NCBI GenBank assembly: GCA_028682925.1
Contig: JAJRAG010000033.1
Coordinates: 1-8,995, forward strand
Direction of reading: 5' to 3'
DNA: 8,995 nucleotides
From: Methanomassiliicoccales archaeon
GTDB lineage: Archaea > Thermoplasmatota > Thermoplasmata > Methanomassiliicoccales > JACIVX01
Below are positions 1-5,902 of the stretch, piece after piece. The notes beneath the pieces are model-generated. The model had not been told where the DNA came from. It did not search any database and was given only the letters and a program-made list of their open reading frames with translations. The translations under genes were made by a program, and so were the position numbers. How positions within the stretch are numbered: position 1 is the first letter of the stretch; every line of letters begins with the position of its first letter.

Positions 1-1047
1 AAGAAATGGATTGACGGTTGGAAGGGCGAGCAAGCGAAGGATAGAAACGTTGACCTTATCCAGATGGACGACCTTCTCATTATCTCACCTGTCCAGAAAA
101 GCTCCCTGAAATCGGTCAGGCTAGACAGTGATTCCGTCGACCAAGTGAAGCACTTTCTGCTCTCATGCTATGTCAGAGGATTCGAATCCGCTGAGATTAT
201 CACAAGAACCAAATTCACGGACGAACAGATCTGCGGCGCCAGGAGTTTCGTTCGCTCCCTCGACGATCGACTAACGCTGGAGATCACAGAGAACAGGATC
301 GCGTACGACAAGAATGCGGCGGCAATGCTCAGTCGCCCGGATGCGATGCAACTTCAGAGGCTCCTCTTCGACAAGCTACTGGAAGGAGTCCGACTGATGG
401 AAGAACTTGTAGAGCATTTCGACAGAAATCCGCGTAGAGGGATACACCTGATGCAGATGCTGAAACTACTGGAGGAGGACACCGACAGACTTGGACTGCA
501 AATCCTCCGACTGGCATCGAGAATGGAGATACCTTTCGAGAATCTTGTGGACTTGTATTACTTCGTGCTTACGACGAACACGATGGAGAATATTGGGGAT
601 AGCATGTTTGGAATGGTCAGAGATGTGTGTCACATCTACAATCTAGACCCCGCCAAGCTGCAGTATCCTCCAGACACACTCATGAAGGAGGTTGGGAAGC
701 CAGTCGAACGCCTCGATTCGTCTTTGGACAATCTCCGGCAGACTTACGTAGCACATCTCAAGACCTGTTCTAAGAACATCGAGACGCTCAAGAGACTGAC
801 TCTCTCGGATGAGACGGAGAAGGTGCAGGCCCTCATAGGAGGACTCACTCTCTTCAGAGACACAATCGGAGAGGACCTTGGCAAGTCGATAAAGAACATG
901 CTCACGAAAGGGCAGGATTCTTTGCAAGGACAGAGTCTGCCACACCTGATCAGGATGGGATATAGAATCAGCGATATCGCAGCCAAGCTCGAGGAGTTCT
1001 CGAAGCACTCGGTCACGTTCCATTTCTCACCGGATCTATCAGATTGA
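1..1047 (+). CDS. PhoU-like regulator with AbrB-type N-terminus (5' end missing)
   Basis: The reading frame is open from base 1, so the gene enters from the left; the first ATG in the window, at 64, is internal. The first residues (KKWIDGW) align with residues KQWINGW of the next gene, which places the cut inside the AbrB/SpoVT-like N-terminal segment, with roughly 28 residues missing. The rest is helical and PhoU-like, with the characteristic acidic motifs: EEDTDR at fragment residues 158-163 and MENIGDS around 195-201 (E196, D200). In the PhoU family such ExxxD clusters bind metal at the surface of three-helix bundles. Archaeal AbrB-PhoU fusions are annotated as phosphate-uptake regulators and probably act in the cytoplasm as DNA-binding or signalling proteins. 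No Pst transporter gene is visible. The stop lies 4 nt before the next start, so the two genes are probably co-transcribed. The family is fairly sure; the regulated target is unknown. Confidence 0.8.
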   Translation, partial: KKWIDGWKGEQAKDRNVDLIQMDDLLIISPVQKSSLKSVRLDSDSVDQVKHFLLSCYVRGFESAEIITRTKFTDEQICGARSFVRSLDDRLTLEITENRIAYDKNAAAMLSRPDAMQLQRLLFDKLLEGVRLMEELVEHFDRNPRRGIHLMQMLKLLEEDTDRLGLQILRLASRMEIPFENLVDLYYFVLTTNTMENIGDSMFGMVRDVCHIYNLDPAKLQYPPDTLMKEVGKPVERLDSSLDNLRQTYVAHLKTCSKNIETLKRLTLSDETEKVQALIGGLTLFRDTIGEDLGKSIKNMLTKGQDSLQGQSLPHLIRMGYRISDIAAKLEEFSKHSVTFHFSPDLSD

Positions 1048-1051
1048 AGAG

Positions 1052-2164
1052 ATGGATATGGCAAACCCCAAACCAATCAGAACAAGGAAGCGAATATCCA
1101 GAGCGGGTTCCGGAGGCTACTCGATCTACCTACCTAAGCAATGGATCAATGGTTGGACCGAGGAACAGAACAAAGACAGACTGGTCGATATGATCGGTCT
1201 TGGAGACCATCTGATCCTCACTCCAAAGATCGCGAGAAAGAGAATCAATGTGTCTTCGGAAAAGATGTCCAACTACGAACTGAAACAGTACATTGTCTCA
1301 TCCTACGTCAACGGTGCGGATGAATTTCGTCTGGCATCTAATCGATTATCTGACTCTCTGATCGGCGAGTCGCGCAACATCATAAGACTGCTCGACGAGA
1401 ATCTCACTCCTGGCTCGACCAACTTTGAGATCTCCTATTCAAACCGATCGAACATCGTCTATGACACCGATACTCTGTTCAACCTACTTTTCGACAGAGT
1501 GACAGAAGGAGAGAATCTCGCAATCGACTTGTTGACCTGCTTCGACGTGAATCCTAACAAGGGGATCCAGATCCTAAGACTGATGTACGCGCTCGAGGAA
1601 GAAGACATAGATAGATTGGCGTTTCAGATTCTAAGGATGTTGGCAAGGTGCGACTCGTCCTCGAGGACCATATTGGACCTCAACGTCAAGTGGATGGCGA
1701 CTGATTCGCTCGAGAGAATAGGTGACAATCTTTATGCGATTGCCGGGCTGGTCTCTGCCTCCTACGGCCTAGAAAGAGAAATGCTCCAGTACCCAGTGGA
1801 GTACCTTCAGGAGCACGTGTTGAAGGATGGTGCTCGGGTCCCCAAGGACATGGCAGGCCTAAAAGAGCACTGCATCACGGACATGAGGACCTGCTCACAG
1901 ACGCTTCACAAAATCAAGGACATTATCCTCAAGAGGGATGGAAGGAAGGCAACGGAATCGAGCAAAGACATCAGCGAATATAGACTTCGCAGGGAGAGGG
2001 ACTACTGGCAGAACCTCGGGAGACTCTCCCAGCTCTCGTCAGAAGTCCAGAATAGCATCTCATGGTGGAGTATGATAGAGAAAAGGATCGGGGAAATGCT
2101 CTACCTGACCGAGGGTATGACAAAGAGGGCGGGTCTAGTCTATTTTGCGGATGATCCCAGCTGA
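1052..2164 (+). CDS. AbrB-PhoU family phosphate-type regulator (second tandem copy)
   Basis: This complete 370-residue protein is a paralogue of the preceding gene. Residues about 8-55 (RTRKRISRAGSGGYSIYLPK) look like a SpoVT/AbrB swapped-hairpin DNA-binding segment, as found fused to PhoU domains in archaea. PhoU-like helical repeats follow. The metal-type acidic motifs are EEEDIDR at 182-188 and DSLERIGDN at 218-226. Both copies share the pattern LLFD..EG..L...FD.NP.+GI before the first motif. The start is ATG 1052, or ATG 1058, which would remove only two residues; neither has a convincing Shine-Dalgarno, which fits translation coupled to the gene 4 nt upstream. By family, PhoU proteins restrain phosphate uptake or transmit phosphate status, and the AbrB part suggests direct DNA binding (inference). 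With no pst, phoR or pit gene in view the actual ligand is open. No terminator is obvious in the 175 bp that follow. Confidence 0.85.
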   Translation: MDMANPKPIRTRKRISRAGSGGYSIYLPKQWINGWTEEQNKDRLVDMIGLGDHLILTPKIARKRINVSSEKMSNYELKQYIVSSYVNGADEFRLASNRLSDSLIGESRNIIRLLDENLTPGSTNFEISYSNRSNIVYDTDTLFNLLFDRVTEGENLAIDLLTCFDVNPNKGIQILRLMYALEEEDIDRLAFQILRMLARCDSSSRTILDLNVKWMATDSLERIGDNLYAIAGLVSASYGLEREMLQYPVEYLQEHVLKDGARVPKDMAGLKEHCITDMRTCSQTLHKIKDIILKRDGRKATESSKDISEYRLRRERDYWQNLGRLSQLSSEVQNSISWWSMIEKRIGEMLYLTEGMTKRAGLVYFADDPS

Positions 2165-2340
2165 GATAGCTCGAAGACTCACCTTTCTTCGACGATGAAC
2201 AAAGACACTAAGCCCGGTACTGAAGCGAAAACTCGATGGTCCTGCGAACCCTCTGCCAGAGCACTGGACCCACACTCGATCTTGTAAGGGTATGCTTCAT
2301 TTGCCAATCCTGGTCTATCGAACGAACCGGACAGTCATGG

Positions 2341-2347
2341 TTAAATA
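2341..2347 (+). promoter_or_regulatory. TATA box of the RNase P RNA gene
   Basis: TTAAATA is centred about 26 nt before 2370, the predicted first paired base of P1. That is the normal archaeal TATA-to-start distance. The agreement between the promoter position and the 5' end deduced from RNA pairing supports both. Confidence 0.6.
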
Positions 2348-2369
2348 GATGATTCCGCCTTGGACAGAT

Positions 2370-2671
2370 TGCCAGGAGAGGGAGGGCGGCCGACGGTAGG
2401 GTCTTAACGACCCAGCTGAGGAAGGTCCCCCCTCCATGAGACGGTGGACCATGTAAATGGTTGGGCGAGAGCCCAGGCAAGGGCGCAGAAACGACACAGC
2501 TCCGATCTAGGATGATTCGCCTGGCGATGACGTTCTTCGGAGATATGGTGAAACGGCGACTCCCCACTGGAGCAAGTCCAAACAGCCAGAATGACTACTC
2601 AGGACTGGCGGGTAGGGCGCTTAGTTGAATGCCGCCTGAAACAGAAGGGGGCCTATTACCCTCACCTGGCA
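2370..2671 (+). ncRNA. rnpB: RNase P RNA, archaeal type A-like
   Basis: This is the catalytic RNA of RNase P, which removes 5' leaders from pre-tRNA. The universal core is visible in order: GAGGAAGGTCC (CR-I, about 2419-2428), GCAGAAACGACAC (2485-2497), GGTGAAACGG (2547-2556) with GGAGCAAGTCCAAACAG (CR-IV, 2569-2585), AGTTGAATG (2623-2631) and ACAGAAGGGGGCC (CR-V, 2641-2653). The pairing confirms it. P1 joins 2371-2382 to 2659-2670 with one mismatch, extended by T2370-A2671. P2 joins 2384-2390 to 2631-2637. P3 is GGGTC/GACCC with a 5-nt loop (2399-2413). P4 joins GG-CCCCC (2424-2431) to GGGGGCC (2647-2653) and leaves T2426 as the universally conserved bulged uridine. The order of motifs fixes the + strand. 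Length is about 300 nt, normal for archaea. An open frame on the opposite strand here is spurious. Confidence 0.95.
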
Positions 2672-2705
2672 CTGATTCATTCTCCGGATCCCTGAGGAGG
2701 ACATC

Positions 2706-2713
2706 TATTTAAT
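2706..2713 (+). promoter_or_regulatory. TATA box of the cupin gene
   Basis: TATTTAAT follows a purine-rich stretch (CTGAGGAGGA) that could serve as a BRE. It predicts transcription starting near 2735-2738, only a few bases before the GTG at 2741 and ATG at 2747, so the mRNA would be nearly leaderless. Confidence 0.5.
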
Positions 2714-2740
2714 CGTGGGCATCTATTCACGACTTAGCTG

Positions 2741-3082
2741 GTGAGCATGATATTCAAGTATGATGAGGCTATCGAAGCGGAACCAGTGCCTGGGGTTAGG
2801 AGAAGAATGCTGAGCTGCGGTAATAACATCCAGATCATTGAATTCTTTCTGCCTAAAGGTGTCAAATTCCCTCTGCACAAGCACCCTCATGAACAAATCG
2901 GCTTCATAGAGAAAGGGAGGATGAGAATTCGGATCGCAGATGAGGTGCGTGACCTTCGCGAGGGCGACGGATACTGCGTGCCGCCTGATACCGAACATGC
3001 GACAGAAGCGTTGGAGGACTGCATCGACATAGACGTCTTCTCGCCGATCAGACAGGAATATAAGGACCGCATTGCGAGATAG
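2741..3082 (+). CDS. small single-domain cupin protein
   Basis: The 113-residue protein is one cupin barrel. Motif 1 is G40...LHKHPHEQIGFIEKG (45-59), giving metal ligands H46, H48 and probably Q52, where many cupins have Glu. Motif 2 is GDGYCVPPDTEH (75-86), giving H86. Such short mononuclear cupins bind Fe, Mn, Ni or Zn and act as dioxygenases, isomerases or small-ligand sensors; the sequence alone does not decide the substrate. The start could be GTG 2741 or ATG 2747. A GGTGA overlaps the GTG and sits only 2 nt from the ATG, too close for a normal Shine-Dalgarno, and the TATA box suggests an almost leaderless mRNA, so both starts are possible. It stands alone, 110 bp ahead of the PEPCK gene, which appears to have its own promoter, so no functional link is implied. 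Confidence 0.85.
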   Translation: MSMIFKYDEAIEAEPVPGVRRRMLSCGNNIQIIEFFLPKGVKFPLHKHPHEQIGFIEKGRMRIRIADEVRDLREGDGYCVPPDTEHATEALEDCIDIDVFSPIRQEYKDRIAR

Positions 3083-3127
3083 ATGGAGAGCAAAGTCTGG
3101 ATTCCTGACCAGTTTCTTCTCTGACAA

Positions 3128-3137
3128 GATATTAATG
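3128..3137 (+). promoter_or_regulatory. possible TATA box of the PEPCK gene
   Basis: GATATTAATG is A/T-rich and would place the transcription start near 3158, leaving a leader of about 35 nt that contains the Shine-Dalgarno at 3181-3186. A second A/T-rich candidate near 3148-3152 is weaker. Confidence 0.35.
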
Positions 3138-3180
3138 TGTGAAACGTCTTTAGCACACTGCTCCAGAACCTGATCGGGTC

Positions 3181-3186
3181 GGAGGG
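3181..3186 (+). promoter_or_regulatory. Shine-Dalgarno that fixes the PEPCK GTG start
   Basis: GGAGGG lies 6 nt before GTG 3193. It is a strong match to the archaeal anti-SD and is the reason for accepting a GTG start. Confidence 0.7.
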
Positions 3187-3192
3187 ACGATA

Positions 3193-4824
3193 GTGAGACC
3201 AGAAGGCGTCAGCGAACTGCTCAATCTGATTCGAGCGCTTCCGAAGATGCCCAACGTCGAGCAGCCTACTCCTATCGAATTGAGATCGATCAGCGAGAGA
3301 TTCGGGAACTTGACAGAGTTCGGGAACTACAACTTCTGCTCAACAGTCAGGAACAGAAGCGCTGGTCTCACGGTTTACGTCGGTGACGAGAGCGTGGTCG
3401 ACAAGAGACCGAACAGAGCAAAGGAAGAGATCGCCAGGAACATACCCACGACAATAAGATTGATCCTGGACTACTTGCCTCGCGTCCCGTTGTACCATCT
3501 CTTGCTTACAATGGGCCACAACGATGTGTACACGCCTCATTGCAATCTCTTCATATCACGTTATAGGACCGACTACATACGCCTGGCGTACATGGTTAAC
3601 CAAACGTTGTTCCCGCGCGACAAGACCCCTGGACCAGACATGCATCTCATCGATCTGCCCGAATGGCAGGAGAAGGACCGTCAGATCCTCGTCTTCCCTG
3701 ACGACAACTTGACGCTTGTGCTTGGAAGCGACTACTACGGCGAGATCAAGAAGGGCTTCCTGAGGATGGGCATGTACGCAGCGAAGAAGCGGGGGATGCT
3801 CGGACTCCATGCTGGCTCAAAGCTCATATGGGCTCGCAACCCGGAGGGAAAGATACGCAAGATAGGCATGATCATATTCGGACTGACCGCCACCGGCAAA
3901 ACGACGCACTCTTGTCACAATCACGGTCTCACTGAGCCAGGAGAGAAGGTCAGAATCGTGCAGGACGATGTCGTATTTCTCGAGAAGAACGGAGGAGCCC
4001 TCGGTACTGAAAGGGGATTCTACATCAAGACGGATGGGCTGGATCCAAGGACGCAGCCGTTGCTGTACGATGCAGCACGCTGCAAGGATGCGATCCTCGA
4101 GAACATCATGGTCGACTACAAAGGGAGGGTCTTCTTCCAGGATGAAGTGCTGACAGGCAATGGCAGAGGAATAATCCAGAGGGACGATCTGGGCGAATAC
4201 AAGAACGACAGTCTGAATCTTCCGCCGCTGGCTGAGCTCGACAAGCTCCTAATGATCTTTATCACCAGACGCAACACAGTACTCCCGATAGCTTCGAAGT
4301 TGACCGCTGCTCAGGCCGCCGGGGCCTTCATGCTCGGCGAATCGGTCGAGTCAACTGGAGGGGATCCAAAGAAGGCGGGAGAGTCCGTCAGGGTCGTTGG
4401 GACCAATCCATTCATCATAGGCAGCGAGGCAGAGGAAGGCAACTGGTTCTACGATTTCCTCCAAAAGAACCCCACCAAGGTCGAATGCTACCAACTCAAC
4501 ACCGGGGGCGTGGGTGAGCTCGTGGAGATGACGGAGACTGGAACAAAAAGGATCGTAAGGAAAGTCAAAAGAGTCGAGATAGGAGAGATCGCGGGGATAA
4601 TGAGAGCGATTTCCCGCGACACGATCAAATGGAAACGAGACTCCAAGTTCGATACTCTGGTCCCTGAGCTGGTGGATGGTGTCGATCTCTCGAGATTCGA
4701 CCTCGAGAGATACTATACACCAGAACAGTCAAATAGGCTCATTGAGACGCTGAGAAAAGAGCGAGAGGAATACTTGAGGACCTTTTCCGATCTGAATTCG
4801 GACGTATACGCTGCATATAGGTGA
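3193..4824 (+). CDS. pckA: phosphoenolpyruvate carboxykinase, ATP type (divergent)
   Basis: PEPCK interconverts oxaloacetate and phosphoenolpyruvate with CO2 and a nucleotide, at the junction of the TCA cycle and gluconeogenesis. The 543-residue length matches the ATP-dependent family (about 530-540). Landmarks in order: EIKKGF with K186/K187 (equivalent to the Mn-binding Lys region of E. coli); LGLHAGSK with H206 (equivalent to His232); P-loop GLTATGKTTH at 230-239; VQDDVV with D258/D259 (kinase-2 metal site); FYIKTDGLDP; ILENI; GNGR with R325 (equivalent to Arg333); and a C-terminal LPIASKLTAAQAAGAFMLGE. The P-loop differs from the classic GLSGTGKTT, and the usual DDEHGW after the kinase-2 Asp is replaced. 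Nucleotide preference is therefore less certain than the family. Start GTG 3193 is supported by GGAGGG 6 nt upstream. It is transcribed alone or with what follows; the next gene is 284 bp away. Confidence 0.9.
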   Translation: MRPEGVSELLNLIRALPKMPNVEQPTPIELRSISERFGNLTEFGNYNFCSTVRNRSAGLTVYVGDESVVDKRPNRAKEEIARNIPTTIRLILDYLPRVPLYHLLLTMGHNDVYTPHCNLFISRYRTDYIRLAYMVNQTLFPRDKTPGPDMHLIDLPEWQEKDRQILVFPDDNLTLVLGSDYYGEIKKGFLRMGMYAAKKRGMLGLHAGSKLIWARNPEGKIRKIGMIIFGLTATGKTTHSCHNHGLTEPGEKVRIVQDDVVFLEKNGGALGTERGFYIKTDGLDPRTQPLLYDAARCKDAILENIMVDYKGRVFFQDEVLTGNGRGIIQRDDLGEYKNDSLNLPPLAELDKLLMIFITRRNTVLPIASKLTAAQAAGAFMLGESVESTGGDPKKAGESVRVVGTNPFIIGSEAEEGNWFYDFLQKNPTKVECYQLNTGGVGELVEMTETGTKRIVRKVKRVEIGEIAGIMRAISRDTIKWKRDSKFDTLVPELVDGVDLSRFDLERYYTPEQSNRLIETLRKEREEYLRTFSDLNSDVYAAYR

Positions 4825-4971
4825 CCGATTCCGCGGACAGTCCTCAGGGGAATCACGATACGGGCGTTCTCGAACAGATGGTTTTCCCTACTTTGATGGC
4901 CAATCTCGATTGACATGCACTTTCCGATTCATCGTCCCCGTTATTGCGTCCGCTTTTTCAACGAGCAATCT

Positions 4972-4977
4972 GGTGAT
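4972..4977 (+). promoter_or_regulatory. perfect GGTGAT Shine-Dalgarno ahead of a micro-ORF
   Basis: GGTGAT is exactly complementary to the archaeal 16S 3' end and lies 6 nt before ATG 4984. The overlapping GATATACC could instead be a TATA box for the DUF835 gene, with a start near 5003, so the function is ambiguous. Confidence 0.35.
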
Positions 4978-4983
4978 ATACCT

Positions 4984-5064
4984 ATGACCGAGTTCACCCA
5001 AAACGCCGCTTCGATTGAGACAAACGAATCCTTTTCGGTCACGGAGGAGCGGGAAACCTGTTAG
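4984..5064 (+). CDS. possible 26-residue micro-ORF upstream of the DUF835 gene
   Basis: An ATG with a perfect GGTGAT Shine-Dalgarno 6 nt upstream opens a 26-codon frame ending at TAG 5062-5064. The peptide begins MTEFTQNAAS and ends ERETC; it is acidic, with no hydrophobic segment. Most codons end in G or C, like the neighbouring genes, which mildly favours coding. It sits 44 nt ahead of the DUF835 start, in the same orientation, and could be a small protein, a regulatory leader peptide or chance. I do not recognise the sequence. The rest of the 4825-5108 spacer holds a 6-bp GATTCC/GGAATC inverted repeat just after the PEPCK stop (4827-4854) and a T5 tract at 4954-4958 that might end the PEPCK transcript; nothing else is evident. 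Confidence 0.3.
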   Translation: MTEFTQNAASIETNESFSVTEERETC

Positions 5065-5094
5065 TACTGACGCAGTTGTAGAAGCCAGCAGAGT

Positions 5095-5100
5095 GGAGGG
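5095..5100 (+). promoter_or_regulatory. Shine-Dalgarno of the DUF835 gene
   Basis: GGAGGG lies 8 nt before ATG 5109. It fixes the start and indicates that this gene is translated from a leadered mRNA. Confidence 0.65.
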
Positions 5101-5108
5101 AAGAAATA

Positions 5109-5582
5109 ATGAAGATAGCCACTGGGAAGATGTATCTCTTCGTTGAAAGAGTCCCGCTCAGGACACATCAAGTGCTCAGGAAGGAGCTGTCCGAAGGGAG
5201 AAAGGCGCTATACATATCAAAGAACTCACCGCATCTTCTGCGGACTCAATTGGACTTCGATCCTGATACGATACAGATGAAATGGCTGACACCCCGACCC
5301 GGCCTGGAATGCATTCCCCCTATGAACTTGGCCGAGTTCGAGAAGTATGTCGATCGTTTCATGACAGAGAACAAGAGTGGAATTGTAGTTCTGAACGGCG
5401 TTGAAGTACTGGAGATGTGGAACGGATTCAAGCCTGTCCTCAACGTGATAAGGAGAACTCAGGAAAAGGTAAGTGGAAACGGCCACAATCTTCTCGTCAG
5501 CCTAGACCCAAAGACCCAGTTCTCAAAGAATCTCAATGACCTCCAGGAAATATCGGACGAGGTAATCTCGAGCTACACTTAG
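5109..5582 (+). CDS. stand-alone DUF835 protein
   Basis: The 157-residue protein has the layout of the archaeal DUF835 family, whose biochemical role is not established. Seen in order: a strand-helix start MYLFVERVPLRTHQVLRKEL (8-27); KALYISKNSP (32-41), the place of the family's I-T-R-x-x-P segment; MKWLTPRPG (57-65), corresponding to its W-L-S segment; GIVVLNGVEVLEMWNGF (91-107), the hallmark L-D-G-x-E-Y-L-x-x-x-N-G-F; and NLLVSLDPKTQF (127-138). The hallmark Asp is Asn96 here. In other archaea DUF835 domains are often joined to sensor or membrane modules; this copy has no transmembrane segment or extra domain, so a soluble signalling or scaffold role is possible (inference). Start ATG 5109 has a good Shine-Dalgarno. 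It is convergent with the UxaA-like gene, and an 8-bp inverted repeat begins at its stop codon. Confidence 0.75.
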   Translation: MKIATGKMYLFVERVPLRTHQVLRKELSEGRKALYISKNSPHLLRTQLDFDPDTIQMKWLTPRPGLECIPPMNLAEFEKYVDRFMTENKSGIVVLNGVEVLEMWNGFKPVLNVIRRTQEKVSGNGHNLLVSLDPKTQFSKNLNDLQEISDEVISSYT

Positions 5583-5629
5583 AGAGGATAGGCAAGCGGA
5601 TATCAGGCAATACACACGAGGTCCTCTCT
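5581..5629. repeat. 8-bp inverted repeat at the 3' end of the DUF835 gene
   Basis: AGAGAGGA (5581-5588) is the exact reverse complement of TCCTCTCT (5622-5629). The left arm starts inside the TAG stop codon, and the right arm is pyrimidine-rich and followed by TATCAG. The loop of 33 nt makes it a modest transcript-end structure at best. Confidence 0.35.
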
Positions 5630-5719
5630 TATCAGTTCATGAGCGATCCGGCGAATGGTGCGCCGTTCGAGGGGACCAAATAACAAGGACCTTCCTAAGA
5701 CCGAGATGGTATCGCTTGC

Positions 5720-5902
5720 AGGGCGGCTCATCAGACATGTTCCCAAGGTGATAGTCCAGGGCAGAGGATTAGAGGACGAATTCTCGAGCACTCTGTTGTT
5801 TCGAATGTTCTGAAGCAGAGAGTGAGTGTCTTGGAACACGCTAGGTCGAAGTGATATGCTGAGCCGCCCAGATGAGAAGAGGCCAAATTGGCCTGTTCTC
5901 AT
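5720..5902 (-). ncRNA. candidate structured RNA (or structured 3' UTR) in the convergent spacer
   Basis: Nested pairing spans this region. The outer stem is a perfect 10 bp, GGGCGGCTCA (5721-5730) with TGAGCCGCCC (5860-5869). Inside it, 5736-5747 pairs with 5830-5840 over 10 Watson-Crick pairs with one bulged base and one mismatch. An inner stem joins 5789-5794 to about 5819-5824. A separate strong hairpin lies at 5872-5902. The one mismatch in the second stem (A5737/C5839) becomes a G-U pair if the - strand is transcribed, favouring that strand. A TATA-like CATATATAC on the - strand (5926-5918) would start transcription near 5895-5900. I match it to no known RNA family: it lacks SRP RNA motifs and clean C/D or H/ACA boxes. 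It could equally be the 3' UTR of the UxaA-like mRNA. Open frames here (99 codons on -, 53 on +) look non-coding. Confidence 0.35.
5872..5902. terminator. strong hairpin between convergent genes, possible terminator
   Basis: ATGAGAA-G-AGGCC pairs with GGCCT-G-TTCTCAT: 12 bp, one G-G mismatch and a 5-nt AAATT loop. It covers the TGA stop of the UxaA-like gene. No long T-tract follows on either strand, so classical archaeal termination is not obvious; protection of mRNA 3' ends or a boundary for both convergent transcripts is possible. Confidence 0.4.

Noticed and set aside
64..1047. ATG 64 as the true start of the first gene
   Set aside because: The frame is open to base 1 and the codons before 64 match the homologous segment of the next gene.
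643..1076. Overlapping - strand frames inside the first PhoU-like gene, and similar ones within PEPCK, cupin and nrdJ
   Set aside because: They are antisense shadows of well-supported genes, with no family features or ribosome-binding sites.
2238..2270. GGTCC/GGACC stem with an inner CTCT/AGAG hairpin after the second PhoU-like gene, reminiscent of part of a tRNA
   Set aside because: No acceptor stem, anticodon arm or proper T-loop; 5 bp and 4 bp stems are expected by chance.
2208..2567. 119-codon - strand frame
   Set aside because: It lies largely across the RNase P RNA on the opposite strand and has no family resemblance.
4827..4854. GATTCC/GGAATC inverted repeat after the PEPCK stop as an intrinsic terminator
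   Set aside because: The stem is only 6 bp with a 16-nt loop and no T-tract follows directly; noted but not called a terminator.
5655..5816. 53-codon + strand frame in the convergent spacer
   Set aside because: Codon use is passable and part reads like protein, but there is no Shine-Dalgarno or TATA box and no recognisable family; a degraded gene remnant cannot be excluded.
5603..5902. 99-codon - strand frame whose ATG overlaps the UxaA-like stop (ATGA)
   Set aside because: The ATGA overlap is attractive, but the product has no Lys, is rich in Ser/Arg/Leu and resembles nothing, and the region is full of RNA-like pairing. Treated as non-coding.
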